Positions 46,649 through 55,602 of a stretch of DNA of 64,000 bases are shown in pieces (position 1 is the first letter of the stretch; each line of letters starts with the position of its first letter). The stretch is from Ottowia flava (lineage in GTDB: Bacteria > Pseudomonadota > Gammaproteobacteria > Burkholderiales > Burkholderiaceae_C). A program made the position numbers and the translations under genes. The stretch spans positions 62,001-126,000 of the forward strand of contig NZ_VRUA01000009.1 of NCBI RefSeq assembly GCF_008017535.1. The letters run 5' to 3'. A model generated the notes under the pieces. The model worked only from the letters and a program-made list of their open reading frames with translations, did no database searches and was not told the origin of the DNA.

Positions 46649-47437
46649 TCAGTAGGTGCCCGGGTAGGCGCCGCCGTCCAGCAGGATGTTCTGGCCGGTG
46701 AGGTAGCTGGCCTGCTGGCTGCACAGGAAGGCGCACACGGCGCCGAATTCGGCCGCGGTGCCGAAGCGCTTGGCCGGGATCTGGCCGGCCTGCAGGGCGC
46801 GGATTTCGTCGATCGACTTGCCCGTCTTCTTGGCCGCGCCGACCATGGTGCCGGCGAGGCGGTCGGTGTCGAACTTGCCGGGCAGCAGGTTGTTGATGGT
46901 CACGCCCTTGGCCGCGATCTCCGGGTTGCGCGCCACGCCGGCGACGAAGCCGGTCAGCCCCGAACGCGCGCCGTTGGACAGGCCCAGGATGTCAATGGGC
47001 GCCTTCACCGCGCTGGACGTGATGTTGACGATGCGCCCAAAGCCGCGCGCGATCATGCCGTCGATGGTGGTCTTGATCAGATCGATCGGCGTCAGCATGT
47101 TGGCGTCCACCGCCTTGATCCAGTCGTCGCGGCTCCAGTCGCGGAACGCGCCGGGCGGCGGCCCACCGGCGTTGGTCACCACGATGTCGAAGTCGGCGTG
47201 GTGTGCGAACACCACAGCGCGGCCTTCGGCCGTGGTGATGTCCACGGCCACCATCTGCACCTGCACCTTGGGGTGCGCGGCCTGAATCTCGGCCGTGGTC
47301 TTGGCCAGCGCCTCGGCGCCGCGCGCGACCAGCACCACGTTCACGCCTTCGGCCGCCAGCGCTTCGGCGCAGCCGCGCCCCAAACCCTTGCTGGCGCCGC
47401 CGACCAACGCCCATTTGCCTGCAATACCCAAGTCCAT
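46649..47437 (-). CDS. SDR-family oxidoreductase with atypical active site
   Basis: A 262-residue short-chain dehydrogenase. The nucleotide motif is GGASKGLGRGCAEALA (residues 13-28), NAG is in VTNAGGPPPG (about 92), and the Ser of the active site is in NITSSAVKAP (about 140). Where the usual Tyr-x-x-x-Lys stands, this protein reads LGLSNGARSGL, so both Tyr and Lys are replaced. A divergent SDR subgroup with LSN in this place exists, and I cannot tell if it is catalytic. The ATG at 47437 gives the typical N-terminus. Confidence 0.88.
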   Translation of the reverse strand: MDLGIAGKWALVGGASKGLGRGCAEALAAEGVNVVLVARGAEALAKTTAEIQAAHPKVQVQMVAVDITTAEGRAVVFAHHADFDIVVTNAGGPPPGAFRDWSRDDWIKAVDANMLTPIDLIKTTIDGMIARGFGRIVNITSSAVKAPIDILGLSNGARSGLTGFVAGVARNPEIAAKGVTINNLLPGKFDTDRLAGTMVGAAKKTGKSIDEIRALQAGQIPAKRFGTAAEFGAVCAFLCSQQASYLTGQNILLDGGAYPGTY

Positions 47438-47496
47438 GCTTGTCGTCCTTTCGTGATGGGAAGTCCGCGGCCGCTGGTGCCGCATGAAGCGATCAT

Positions 47497-47559
47497 GCAT
47501 CAAATTGATCGCCAGCGCATGGCACATCTGCGCAGACAGCTTCTCTTTTTGTAGCAATG
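47497..47559 (-). repeat. TAGCTG-type repeat between two minus-strand genes
   Basis: The minus strand reads ATTGCTACAAAAAGAG, AAGCTGTCTGCGCAGATG and CATGCGCTGGCGATC. It follows the stop of the EamA transporter 2 gene directly and lies upstream of the SDR gene. Confidence 0.75.
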
Positions 47560-48513
47560 TTAGCGAACTGCCCGCCCGGCGCGGGTGAACAGGTAGATGC
47601 CCGCCACCACCAGCGCGGTGCCTGCGACCAGCCAGGGCGTGAAGGGTTCGTCCAGCACCACGATGCCCATGCCGATGGTCGCCAGAGGCCCCACGATGCC
47701 GACCTGCGCGGCCATGGCGGGCCCGATGCGCTCGACGGCCATCATCACCATCAGCACCGGCGCCGCGGTGCACAGCGTGCCATTGATCAGCGACAGCCAC
47801 AACACCTCGGGCGCCACCTGCGCGGCCGACAACGGGCGCAGCAGCAGAAACTGTGCGATGCAGAACAGGCAGGCCACGCCGGTGGCCCAGCCGCCCAGGC
47901 GCAGCGCGCCGATGCGCTGCACCAATTCACCGCTGAAGAACAGGTAGACCGAATAGCTGGCCGTCGACAGAAACACCAGCAAGGCACCCCAGGCCGTGGC
48001 GCTGCTGGGCACCAGCCGCAGCTCCAGCCCGAACACCAGCAGCGCGCCCGCGTAACTCACGGCCATGGCGAGCAGCTGGGCGCGTGCTACGCGGCGCCCC
48101 TTGACCGCCCAGTTCAGCAGCAGCACCAGCGTCGGGCCCAGGTACAGGATCAAGCGCTCCAGACTGGCGCTGATGTACTGCAGGCCGGCGAAATCGAGCA
48201 TGCTGGACAGGTAGTAGCCAGAAAAGCCGAGCCCCACCACACCGAGCCAGTCCTGCCCCGTCAATGGCGGCTTGCCCCGTCCGGCCCACCAGGCCATGCC
48301 AAGGAAGAAGGGCAGTGCAAACACCATGCGGTACATGATCAGCGTGACCGCATCCACGCCGTAGCGGTAGGCCAGCTTGACGATGATCGCCTTGCCGCTG
48401 AACGCGATGGCGCCTGCGGCTGCCAGGGCGACGCCGATTGCTACTCTATTGCTAGCTGTTTGCGCAATATCCACCTGCGCTACCGTCGTATTTGACGTCA
48501 AACCTGTTGCCAA
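47560..48513 (-). CDS. EamA-family (DMT) transporter 2
   Basis: A 317-residue transporter with ten predicted helices in two EamA repeats (AAAGAIAFSGKAIIVKLAYR at residues 31-50; the second begins near residue 165, ATAWGALLVFLSTASYSVYL). The substrate is unknown. Residues 11-28 (VAQVDIAQTASNRVAIG) are encoded by a TAGCTG repeat copy, so the first 25 residues are probably not ancestral. The start codon at 48513 could be replaced by a later one. It is not related closely enough to EamA transporter 1 to suggest a recent duplication. Confidence 0.88.
   Translation of the reverse strand: MATGLTSNTTVAQVDIAQTASNRVAIGVALAAAGAIAFSGKAIIVKLAYRYGVDAVTLIMYRMVFALPFFLGMAWWAGRGKPPLTGQDWLGVVGLGFSGYYLSSMLDFAGLQYISASLERLILYLGPTLVLLLNWAVKGRRVARAQLLAMAVSYAGALLVFGLELRLVPSSATAWGALLVFLSTASYSVYLFFSGELVQRIGALRLGGWATGVACLFCIAQFLLLRPLSAAQVAPEVLWLSLINGTLCTAAPVLMVMMAVERIGPAMAAQVGIVGPLATIGMGIVVLDEPFTPWLVAGTALVVAGIYLFTRAGRAVR
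48436..48480 (+). repeat. TAGCTG repeat in the 5' end of EamA transporter 2
   Basis: Reads ATTGCTACTCTATTGC, TAGCTGTTTGCGCAATATCC and ACCTGCGC. It overlaps the first codons of the EamA gene, where it is translated from the opposite strand. Confidence 0.75.
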
Positions 48514-48536
48514 CCTTCCAGCTTTCCGGAGCGAAG

Positions 48537-50147
48537 TCAGTACCCCGCCACCTGACCGTCGCGGCGCGGGTCGCTGGCGCCGACGTAGCCCGCGGTGTAG
48601 GGGACGCCCAGACGCCAGATGAACTGGCCAGCACCGAAGTCCTGGTACACATCGTTGGTGGCGGCGATCTGGTGGCCGCGCGCACGCAGGCCCTCGGCCA
48701 CGGCGGCGGGCGCGGTGGGCTCCAGGTTAATGCTGAGCCCGGGGTTCACACGCCAGCGCGGCGCGTCGCAGGCGGCCTGGGGATTCTGGTCGAAGTCGAC
48801 CATGCGCACCAGCGTCTGCACGTGGCCCTGCGGCTGCATGTGCGCACCCATGACGCCAAAGCTCATCACCGGCTGACCGGCGCGGGTCACGAATGCGGGA
48901 ATGATCGTGTGAAACGCCCGCTTGCCTGGCGCCACCTCGTTCGGACTGCCGGGTTGCAGGCTGAAGCCGTGACCGCGGTTCTGCAGGCTGATGCCGAACT
49001 CCGGCTCGACGCAGCCCGAGCCAAAGCCGAGGTAGTTGCTCTGGATGAAGCTGACCATCATGCCGCTATCGTCCGCGGTCGTCAGATAGATCGTGCCGCC
49101 AGACGGCTGCAGGCCAGGGCCGAAATCCTGCGCACGGTGCATGTCGATCAGTCTCGCACGGCTTTGGAGGTACGAGGCATCCAGCATTTGCGTAGCCGTC
49201 ACCGCCATCGACGAAGGCTCGGCGACATGGCGGTACACGTCGGCAAAGGCGAGCTTCATCGCCTCGATCTGCACGTGGTACGCGGCGGCGGTATCGAGCC
49301 CCAACGCCCGCACGTCGAAATGCGCCAGCATGCCCAGCGCCATCAACGCGGCGATGCCCTGGGTGCTCGGGCCGATCTCGTGCAGCGTGTAGCCACGGTA
49401 GTCCATGGCCAGCGGCTCGACCCACTCCGGCTGGTAGGCCGCTAGGTCGGAGTGGCGCAAGGCCCCACCCTGGGCTGCGATAAAGCGCTCAATGGCTTGC
49501 GCGACCTCGCCCTCGTAAAAAGCCTTGCCGTCGGTCTCCCCGATCAGCCGCAAAGCACGCGCCGCCTGCGGGATCCGAAACAGCTCGCCAACCTTGGGTA
49601 CGCGCCCGCCGGGCATGAAGGCCTGGCTGAAGCCCGGCTGACTCCCCAATTCGGCCGCGGCGGCAGCCCATTTCTGCTGGACGATCACCGGTACGCCATA
49701 GCCCCGCTCTGCGATTTCGGCAGCAGGCGCCAGCGCCTGGCTCAGTGCCAGGCGACCAAAGCGCTGGCTCAGCGCCGCCCAGCCACCGATCGCGCCCGGC
49801 ACGGTCACGCTGTCGATGCCGCGCAACGGCGGGGCAGCCGCTGCCGAACCGTACTTCTTGACGAAATAGCGGCGATCCCAAGCCATTGGTGCGGGTCCCG
49901 CGGCGTTCAGCCCGTGCAGACGCTGTCCGTCCCAAAGGATGCAGAAAGCGTCGCTGCCCAGCCCGTTGCCTGTGGGTTCGCACAGCGCCATGGCCGCGGC
50001 GGTCGCGATGGCCGCATCGACCGCATTGCCCCCTTGCTGAAGAATGCGCAGACCCGCCTGCGCCGCCAGTGGCTGCGACGTCGCCACCAGGTTGCGCGCA
50101 AACACAGGCAGACGCGCACTCGGGTACGGATGGGTGTAGCTGAACAT
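48537..50147 (-). CDS. Gamma-glutamyltransferase family protein
   Basis: A 536-residue Ntn-hydrolase related to gamma-glutamyltransferase, which self-cleaves before a threonine. The likely nucleophile is Thr352 in PSGGTIYLTTADDSG, and SFIQSNYLGFGSG after it matches the family substrate-binding block. GGNAVDAAIATAAAMALCEP (about residue 39) and GNGLGSDAFC are further family motifs. No signal peptide is visible, unlike periplasmic GGT, so it may act in the cytoplasm on a gamma-glutamyl compound or a cephalosporin-like amide. The ATG at 50147 is preferred over a TTG at 50171. Confidence 0.9.
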   Translation of the reverse strand: MFSYTHPYPSARLPVFARNLVATSQPLAAQAGLRILQQGGNAVDAAIATAAAMALCEPTGNGLGSDAFCILWDGQRLHGLNAAGPAPMAWDRRYFVKKYGSAAAAPPLRGIDSVTVPGAIGGWAALSQRFGRLALSQALAPAAEIAERGYGVPVIVQQKWAAAAAELGSQPGFSQAFMPGGRVPKVGELFRIPQAARALRLIGETDGKAFYEGEVAQAIERFIAAQGGALRHSDLAAYQPEWVEPLAMDYRGYTLHEIGPSTQGIAALMALGMLAHFDVRALGLDTAAAYHVQIEAMKLAFADVYRHVAEPSSMAVTATQMLDASYLQSRARLIDMHRAQDFGPGLQPSGGTIYLTTADDSGMMVSFIQSNYLGFGSGCVEPEFGISLQNRGHGFSLQPGSPNEVAPGKRAFHTIIPAFVTRAGQPVMSFGVMGAHMQPQGHVQTLVRMVDFDQNPQAACDAPRWRVNPGLSINLEPTAPAAVAEGLRARGHQIAATNDVYQDFGAGQFIWRLGVPYTAGYVGASDPRRDGQVAGY

Positions 50148-50167
50148 GGGTTTCCCAGAATCGAAAG

Positions 50168-51502
50168 TCAAAGCTCGCCGTGGTCGCCATTGGCGCGCTC
50201 AGCGTGTCCGGCGATGCGATGGTGCAGGCGCCGCAGCGACCACCACACCGCCAACACCACCAGGGGCACCGCCACCGCGATGCTCGCCTCCACGCTGAAG
50301 GGCCAGCCGAGCTTCTGCGCGCCCTTGAGCACATAGCCCAGCAGGCCGAGCACGTAATAGGAGATCGCCGCCACCGACAGCCCTTCGACGGTGGACTGCA
50401 GCTTGAGCTGCAGGTCCTGCCGCCGCGTCATGCCGGCCAGCAAGGCACGGCTGGATTGCTGCTGCTCCACCTCCACGCGGGTGCGAAGCAAGCCACTGAT
50501 CCGTTCAATGCGTTGAGACAAAGCCGCCTGCCTGCGGTCCGCCGACGCGCAGGTATGCATGGCAGGCATCAGTCGCCGCTGCATGAAGTCGTGCAGCGAT
50601 TGCATGCCGGGAAGGCGCTGTTCCGAGATGTCGGCCAGGCGCTGCTCGACCAGCGCAAAATACGCCGCACTGGCCGAAAAGCGGGTGTGCGTGGCGGCAT
50701 AGCGGCTTTCAAGCTGCGCGGCCAGCCGGGTCAGCCGATCAAGCAAGGCCGTTTCATCGGCTGGCGACGCATCGCGCACCAATTGAGCCAGTTCCGCCAG
50801 TTCCTTCTCGCCTTGCGACAACCAACTGCCTGACGCGCGCGCGTCCGGCAACCCCATCAGCGCAGCCGCCCGGTAGGTCTCGATGTCCAGCAGGCGCTGC
50901 ACGAGCCGGCCCAGCCGGCGGGGAGTCACCGGCCCAGGCCCGACCTCACCCAGCAAGACGAGCATGCGGATGCAACCGTCGGCCTGAACACGCATATCGG
51001 TATGCAGATCAGAGCTGTGGCTGATCACCGAGGAGCCAGTCACGCTGCCGGGATCAAACAACGCTCGCAAGGCGCCCGATAGGCCGTCACGTGGGCGCGG
51101 TACCGCCCAGACGCACAGGCGCGTCACGCAATCCCCTGGCAAGCCGTCCAGCCACTCGCGGGACAAGCCGAGCGCCGGCACCGGCGGTTGGCCGGCCAAC
51201 AACGCGTCGACTTCGGCCGATGCCATTGGTTGGAAGAAAGTCCAGCACACGAATTCGGTGTGCTGTTCCCAACGCAGCGTGACGCCGTCCAGGTGCACGC
51301 GATGAAAATTCGCGTCCGCCGCCATGGGCGGCAGCCCTCGCCCGATCAACAAGGCCTCCAGGTGCTCACGGCTCAGCTCTCGCGCCCTGGCATCTGACCA
51401 CAGGACGCAGTGCCAGACGCTCAGCGGAGCGTTCAGCGCTTCCGGAGGGCGCGCGTGCAACTCGTCGTGCAGGACTTGCTTCTGAAGGTGCGCGATGGAC
51501 AT
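50168..51502 (-). CDS. DUF3422 membrane-anchored protein
   Basis: A 444-residue protein of family DUF3422. The family start is LHDELHARPPEALNAPLSVW (about residues 11-30), and TEFVCWTFFQP follows. A long helical part (about residues 200-375) leads to two predicted transmembrane helices near the C-terminus (AISYYVLGLLGYVL and IAVAVPLVVLAVWW). Its function is not established to my knowledge. The ATG at 51502 fits the family; a GTG at 51559 is an alternative, and neither has a good ribosome site. It ends 20 bases before the gamma-glutamyltransferase gene. Confidence 0.85.
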   Translation of the reverse strand: MSIAHLQKQVLHDELHARPPEALNAPLSVWHCVLWSDARARELSREHLEALLIGRGLPPMAADANFHRVHLDGVTLRWEQHTEFVCWTFFQPMASAEVDALLAGQPPVPALGLSREWLDGLPGDCVTRLCVWAVPRPRDGLSGALRALFDPGSVTGSSVISHSSDLHTDMRVQADGCIRMLVLLGEVGPGPVTPRRLGRLVQRLLDIETYRAAALMGLPDARASGSWLSQGEKELAELAQLVRDASPADETALLDRLTRLAAQLESRYAATHTRFSASAAYFALVEQRLADISEQRLPGMQSLHDFMQRRLMPAMHTCASADRRQAALSQRIERISGLLRTRVEVEQQQSSRALLAGMTRRQDLQLKLQSTVEGLSVAAISYYVLGLLGYVLKGAQKLGWPFSVEASIAVAVPLVVLAVWWSLRRLHHRIAGHAERANGDHGEL

Positions 51503-51571
51503 GCGGTGCAGCGGGTAGCGGGCGGGCCGAAAGACGCGATTGTCTCTGAGGGCCAGCACACTGCATCAGTG

Positions 51572-51597
51572 AAAACGGCACCCGAAGGTGCCGTTTT
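51572..51597 (-). terminator. Terminator after tctA
   Basis: Perfect 11-bp stem AAAACGGCACC / GGTGCCGTTTT; the minus strand has the stable loop TTCG. It lies 19 bases past the tctA stop. Confidence 0.85.
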
Positions 51598-51615
51598 GGT
51601 GAAAGCGCCGGAACG

Positions 51616-53127
51616 CTATTCTTCGACGAAAGCCTCTTCGCGGCTCTTCTTGACCGCCGGCAGCAGCACGATGATGAGCAGCAGCACCGCCAGGCCCAGC
51701 AACGTGGCAGACAGCGGGCGCGTGACCAGCACGCTCCAGTCGCCACGCGACAGCAACAAGGCACGCCGCAGGTTCTCTTCCATCATCGGCCCCAGGATGA
51801 AGCCCAGCAGCAGCGGGGCCGGCTCCATGCCGAGCTTGATGAAGATGTAACCGATGATGCCGAACCAGCCCACCATCCACACATCCCAGGTGTTGTTGTT
51901 GGTCGAGTACACACCGATCGCGCAGAACAGCACGATCGCCGGGAACAACCAGCGGTAGGGCACCGTCAGCAACTTGATCCACAGGCCGATCAGCGGCAGG
52001 TTCAGAATGATCAGCATGGCGTTGCCGATCCACATCGAGGCGATCAGGCCCCAGAACAGTTCGGGGTTGCTGGTCATCACCTGCGGGCCAGGCTGGATGT
52101 TGTGGATCGTCATCGCACCCACCATCAGCGCCATCACGGCGTTGGGCGGAATGCCCAGCGTGAGCAGTGGGATGAACGAGGTCTGCGAACCGGCGTTATT
52201 GGCAGATTCCGGCGAAGCAACGCCACGGATGTTGCCCTTGCCGAAGGGCACCTCACCGGGCTTCAGCTTGGTCTTCTTCTCGATGGTGTACGCCGCAAAT
52301 GCCGACAGCATCGCACCACCACCCGGCAGGATGCCCAGGGCAGAGCCCAGTGCTGTCCCACGCAGAATGGCGGGCGCCATGTGCTTCCAGTCTTCCTTGG
52401 TCGGGTAGATGTGCTCCACCTTGCCGGTGAACACGTCGCGCTGCTCGGAAGGGTTGGACAGGTTGGCGATGATTTCGCCGTAGCCGAACACACCCATAGC
52501 AATCACGATGAAGCCAATGCCGTCGGTCAATTCGGGAATATCAAACGAGTAGCGCGCCACTCCTGAGTTGACGTCCGTCCCGATCAAGCCCAGCAGCAGA
52601 CCCAGCACGATCATGCCGATCGCCTTGATCAGCGAGCCGGAAGCCAGCACAACGGCACCGATCAGGCCCAGAATCATCAGCGAGAAGTACTCGGCCGGGC
52701 CGAACTTGAAGGCGACTTCCGTCAGCGGCGCAGCAAAGCCCGCCAGAATCAGGGTGCCGACGCAGCCGGCGATGAACGAGCCGATGCCCGCCGCCGCCAG
52801 TGCTGGCCCCGCGCGCCCTTTTCGAGCCATCTGGTAGCCATCGATCACCGTCACCACGGACGACGATTCACCTGGCAGGTTGACCAGAATGGCCGTGGTG
52901 GAGCCCCCGTATTGCGCGCCGTAGTAGATGCCAGCCAGCATGATCAGCGCCGCCACCGGAGGCAGCGCGTAGGTGGCGGGCAGCAACATGGCGATGGTCG
53001 CCACCGGGCCGACGCCGGGCAACACGCCGATCAGCGTGCCCAACAGGCAGCCAATGAACGCGTACAACAGGTTCTGCATCGTGAAGGCGACGGAGAACCC
53101 GAGCGAGAGGTTGTTGATCAAATCCAT
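51616..53127 (-). CDS. tctA: Tripartite tricarboxylate transporter, large permease TctA
   Basis: A 503-residue permease with about twelve helices. The family signatures GVLPGVGPVATIAMLLPATY (about 37-56) and GILPGGGAMLSAFAAYTIEK (about 265-285) and the ASPESANNAGSQTSFIPLLT block are all present. TctA works with TctB and a periplasmic binding protein TctC to import citrate or other carboxylates by ion gradient. tctB lies 19 bases upstream; no tctC is in the window. Confidence 0.95.
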   Translation of the reverse strand: MDLINNLSLGFSVAFTMQNLLYAFIGCLLGTLIGVLPGVGPVATIAMLLPATYALPPVAALIMLAGIYYGAQYGGSTTAILVNLPGESSSVVTVIDGYQMARKGRAGPALAAAGIGSFIAGCVGTLILAGFAAPLTEVAFKFGPAEYFSLMILGLIGAVVLASGSLIKAIGMIVLGLLLGLIGTDVNSGVARYSFDIPELTDGIGFIVIAMGVFGYGEIIANLSNPSEQRDVFTGKVEHIYPTKEDWKHMAPAILRGTALGSALGILPGGGAMLSAFAAYTIEKKTKLKPGEVPFGKGNIRGVASPESANNAGSQTSFIPLLTLGIPPNAVMALMVGAMTIHNIQPGPQVMTSNPELFWGLIASMWIGNAMLIILNLPLIGLWIKLLTVPYRWLFPAIVLFCAIGVYSTNNNTWDVWMVGWFGIIGYIFIKLGMEPAPLLLGFILGPMMEENLRRALLLSRGDWSVLVTRPLSATLLGLAVLLLIIVLLPAVKKSREEAFVEE

Positions 53128-53146
53128 GGTGTTGGTCCCCTCGCGC

Positions 53147-53635
53147 TCAACCGGAGATGAAGCTCGGCCAAACCTGGAACTGCAGGTTCAAGCCCCATAC
53201 GAACGCAAACCAGCTACCCACAGCGAGGATCGTGGCGAGTATCAGCACTTCGACAAACTTGAACTCGCTGCCGCCCAGGGCCGCAAGGAAGACCAGACCG
53301 TAGATCGCGGCAATCAACCCCATCGCTGGAATGCCAAGGCTGGGAATGCCGCCCAGCAAAATGCCGAACACGAAGTTGGCCAGGATGATCATGACCAAAG
53401 GTTTCCAGGCCCACCGTCCGATCGGCTCGCCGTCGGCCGTCTCTACCACCAGGGCTCGAAACATCACAATGCCCCCGATCACCGCCAGGACAATGCCTAG
53501 CAGCAAGGGAAAGTAGCCAGGTCCCATGCGGGCCCCGTCACCGATCGTGTAATTCGTTGCCCCCCAGGCAAAGGCAACGCCGATGCCCATGTACAAGAGG
53601 CCAGCGAAAAAGTCTTTCTGACTTTTTATGCGCAC
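53147..53635 (-). CDS. tctB: Tripartite tricarboxylate transporter, small subunit TctB
   Basis: A 162-residue membrane protein with four helices, partner of TctA. The start is GTG with a good AGGAG site 9 bases upstream, giving MRIKSQKDFFAGLLYMGIGV. The motif GPGYFPLLLGIVLAVIGGIV (about residues 37-56) is typical of TctB. The 170 bases upstream of it show no gene and no clear promoter. The binding protein must come from another locus, as is common in Burkholderiales, which have many such proteins. Confidence 0.92.
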   Translation of the reverse strand: MRIKSQKDFFAGLLYMGIGVAFAWGATNYTIGDGARMGPGYFPLLLGIVLAVIGGIVMFRALVVETADGEPIGRWAWKPLVMIILANFVFGILLGGIPSLGIPAMGLIAAIYGLVFLAALGGSEFKFVEVLILATILAVGSWFAFVWGLNLQFQVWPSFISG

Positions 53636-53805
53636 GCGTTATCTCCTCAGATGCCGATTTCAGCGGCCATTGTGACGAGCAGATGAACGCGCCCCGATGT
53701 GGATTTCACCTACCTCGGATCGGGATTACCCCTATGGCAAGACGCGCTCACTGGCCGAGCGCGGTGCGCACCTGTCGCGCAGGCGACGCGTGCGCTGCTG
53801 TCTGA

Positions 53806-55602
53806 TCAAACAAGCGGTGGCGTCGCAGCGATCACTTCTTCCAGCGTGGTGAGGCCTTCCGCGGCGCGCATGGCGCCGGCAAGGCGCAGGGGGCGCATGC
53901 CATCGATCACGGCTTGCTTGCGCAGCGGGGCCATGCCGACGTCCGCATGCACCAAGGCGCGAAATGCCTCGGTCACCGAGAGCAGTTCATAGATGCCCAT
54001 CCGGCCGCGGTAACCAGTCATGCGGCAATCGACGCATCCAACGGGCTTGTAGGGCCGGTAATTGCCGCTGTTGATCTTCCAGGGCTTGACCGCTTCGGCC
54101 AGCAACTCGGTCGTGCCACGTTCGTCCGGTTGCTTGCAGGCCGGGCAAAGCGTCCGAACCAGCCGCTGCGCCAGCACCCCGAGGATGGTGGCGTTGAGCA
54201 AATAGGCTGGGACACCCAGCTCCATCAATCTCGTCAGCGCAGATGGTGCATCGTTGGTGTGCAACGTGCTGAATACCAGATGACCCGTCAGCGCTGCCTG
54301 GACCGCCATCTCGGCCGTTTCAAGGTCACGAATCTCGCCGATCATGATGATGTCAGGGTCTTGCCGCATCAGGGCACGCACGCCTTCGGCGAAACTGAAA
54401 TCCAGTTGCGGCTGTACCTGGGTCTGGTTCAGCGCCGGGTCGATCTTCTCGATCGGATCCTCAATGGTGCTGACGTTGACCGACTCCGTCGCCACGCGGC
54501 GCAAAGTGGAGTACAGCGTCGTCGTCTTGCCTGACCCGGTCGGACCGGTCACCAGAATGATGCCGTGTGGGCGACCGACCAACGCCTCCCACCGCTCGGC
54601 ATCGTGCGGCGTGAAACCCAGGGCCGACAAATCCTTGACCGCCGTATCGGGGTCAAAGATGCGCATGACGAGCTTCTCGCCAAACGCCGTGGGCAGCGTG
54701 GACAACCGCATCTCGAATTCGTCGCCGCTCGGCCCGCGTGTCTTGATGCGACCGTCCTGCGGTCGCCGACGCTCAACCACGTCCATCCGCCCCAGCAGCT
54801 TCACGCGGGCGGTGATGGCGTTCATCACGCCCGGTGGCACTTGGTACACGGGGTGCAGCACGCCATCGATGCGAAAACGGATCACGCCCTGGTCACGGCG
54901 CGGCTCCAAATGGATGTCGCTGGCGCGCTGATCGAAGGCGTACTGCCAGAGCCAGTCGACGACCTGGATCACGCCCTGATCGTTCGCGTCGAGTTGCTTG
55001 CCGGATTTGCCGAGTTCGACCAGTTGCTCGAAGCTGGTGGCACCGGTAGAGCCGCCGCTCTTGAGCGCTGCGCGAACCGACTTCGCGAGCGCAAAGAACT
55101 CAGCGGTATAGCGCTTGATCTCGGCAGGATTGGCGACTACGCGCCGCACCTTGCGCCGGACCTGCCGCTCGACTTCCCCAACCCAGTCATCGACAAACGG
55201 CTCGCTGGTCGCAATCACCACTTCCCCGGGGCTGACCATGACGGGAAGCACCTTGTGCCGCTCGGCGTAACTGGCGCTCATCACCTCGCCGACCTTGCCC
55301 GCATCCACCTTCAGCGGGTCGACGCGCAGATAGTCCAGTCCTGCCCGGCGCGCCAGAAACTGCGTCAGCGCCTCCACATCGAGCGCTTGCCCATCGGCAA
55401 CGCGCTGAATGCTCACCGCCGCCAGGCGCACCAGCGCGGGCTGTGCGCTTTCGGCCTGCGAGCACCGAGCGATGGTGCGCTCGGCCTCATCGGGCGAGAT
55501 GACGCCGTCCTCGCGCAACCATTCGACCAAGTGTCGCCACTGGACGGGGCCATGGTACGTCGGCACTGGGGCCAATGGTGCGGGCCGGGTACTGCGCGTC
55601 AT
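53806..55602 (-). CDS. GspE/PilB-family secretion or pilus ATPase
   Basis: A 598-residue traffic ATPase. An N-terminal GspE/MshE-type domain (about residues 60-190) is followed by the ATPase core with Walker A VTGPTGSGKTTTLYST (about 350), the Asp box and the Walker B-like DPDIIMIGEIRDLETAEMA (about 412), plus a zinc tetracysteine (CPACKQPDE and CVDCRMTGY, about 500-540). Such ATPases drive type II secretion or type IV pilus assembly. None of the other machine genes are nearby. Its start overlaps the stop of the spermidine-synthase-like gene by ATGA, so the two are translated together. Confidence 0.9.
   Translation of the reverse strand: MTRSTRPAPLAPVPTYHGPVQWRHLVEWLREDGVISPDEAERTIARCSQAESAQPALVRLAAVSIQRVADGQALDVEALTQFLARRAGLDYLRVDPLKVDAGKVGEVMSASYAERHKVLPVMVSPGEVVIATSEPFVDDWVGEVERQVRRKVRRVVANPAEIKRYTAEFFALAKSVRAALKSGGSTGATSFEQLVELGKSGKQLDANDQGVIQVVDWLWQYAFDQRASDIHLEPRRDQGVIRFRIDGVLHPVYQVPPGVMNAITARVKLLGRMDVVERRRPQDGRIKTRGPSGDEFEMRLSTLPTAFGEKLVMRIFDPDTAVKDLSALGFTPHDAERWEALVGRPHGIILVTGPTGSGKTTTLYSTLRRVATESVNVSTIEDPIEKIDPALNQTQVQPQLDFSFAEGVRALMRQDPDIIMIGEIRDLETAEMAVQAALTGHLVFSTLHTNDAPSALTRLMELGVPAYLLNATILGVLAQRLVRTLCPACKQPDERGTTELLAEAVKPWKINSGNYRPYKPVGCVDCRMTGYRGRMGIYELLSVTEAFRALVHADVGMAPLRKQAVIDGMRPLRLAGAMRAAEGLTTLEEVIAATPPLV

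Noticed and set aside
53557-53805. A short plus-strand frame overlapping the tctB start region.
   Set aside because: Mostly antisense to tctB, with no ribosome site and no recognisable product.
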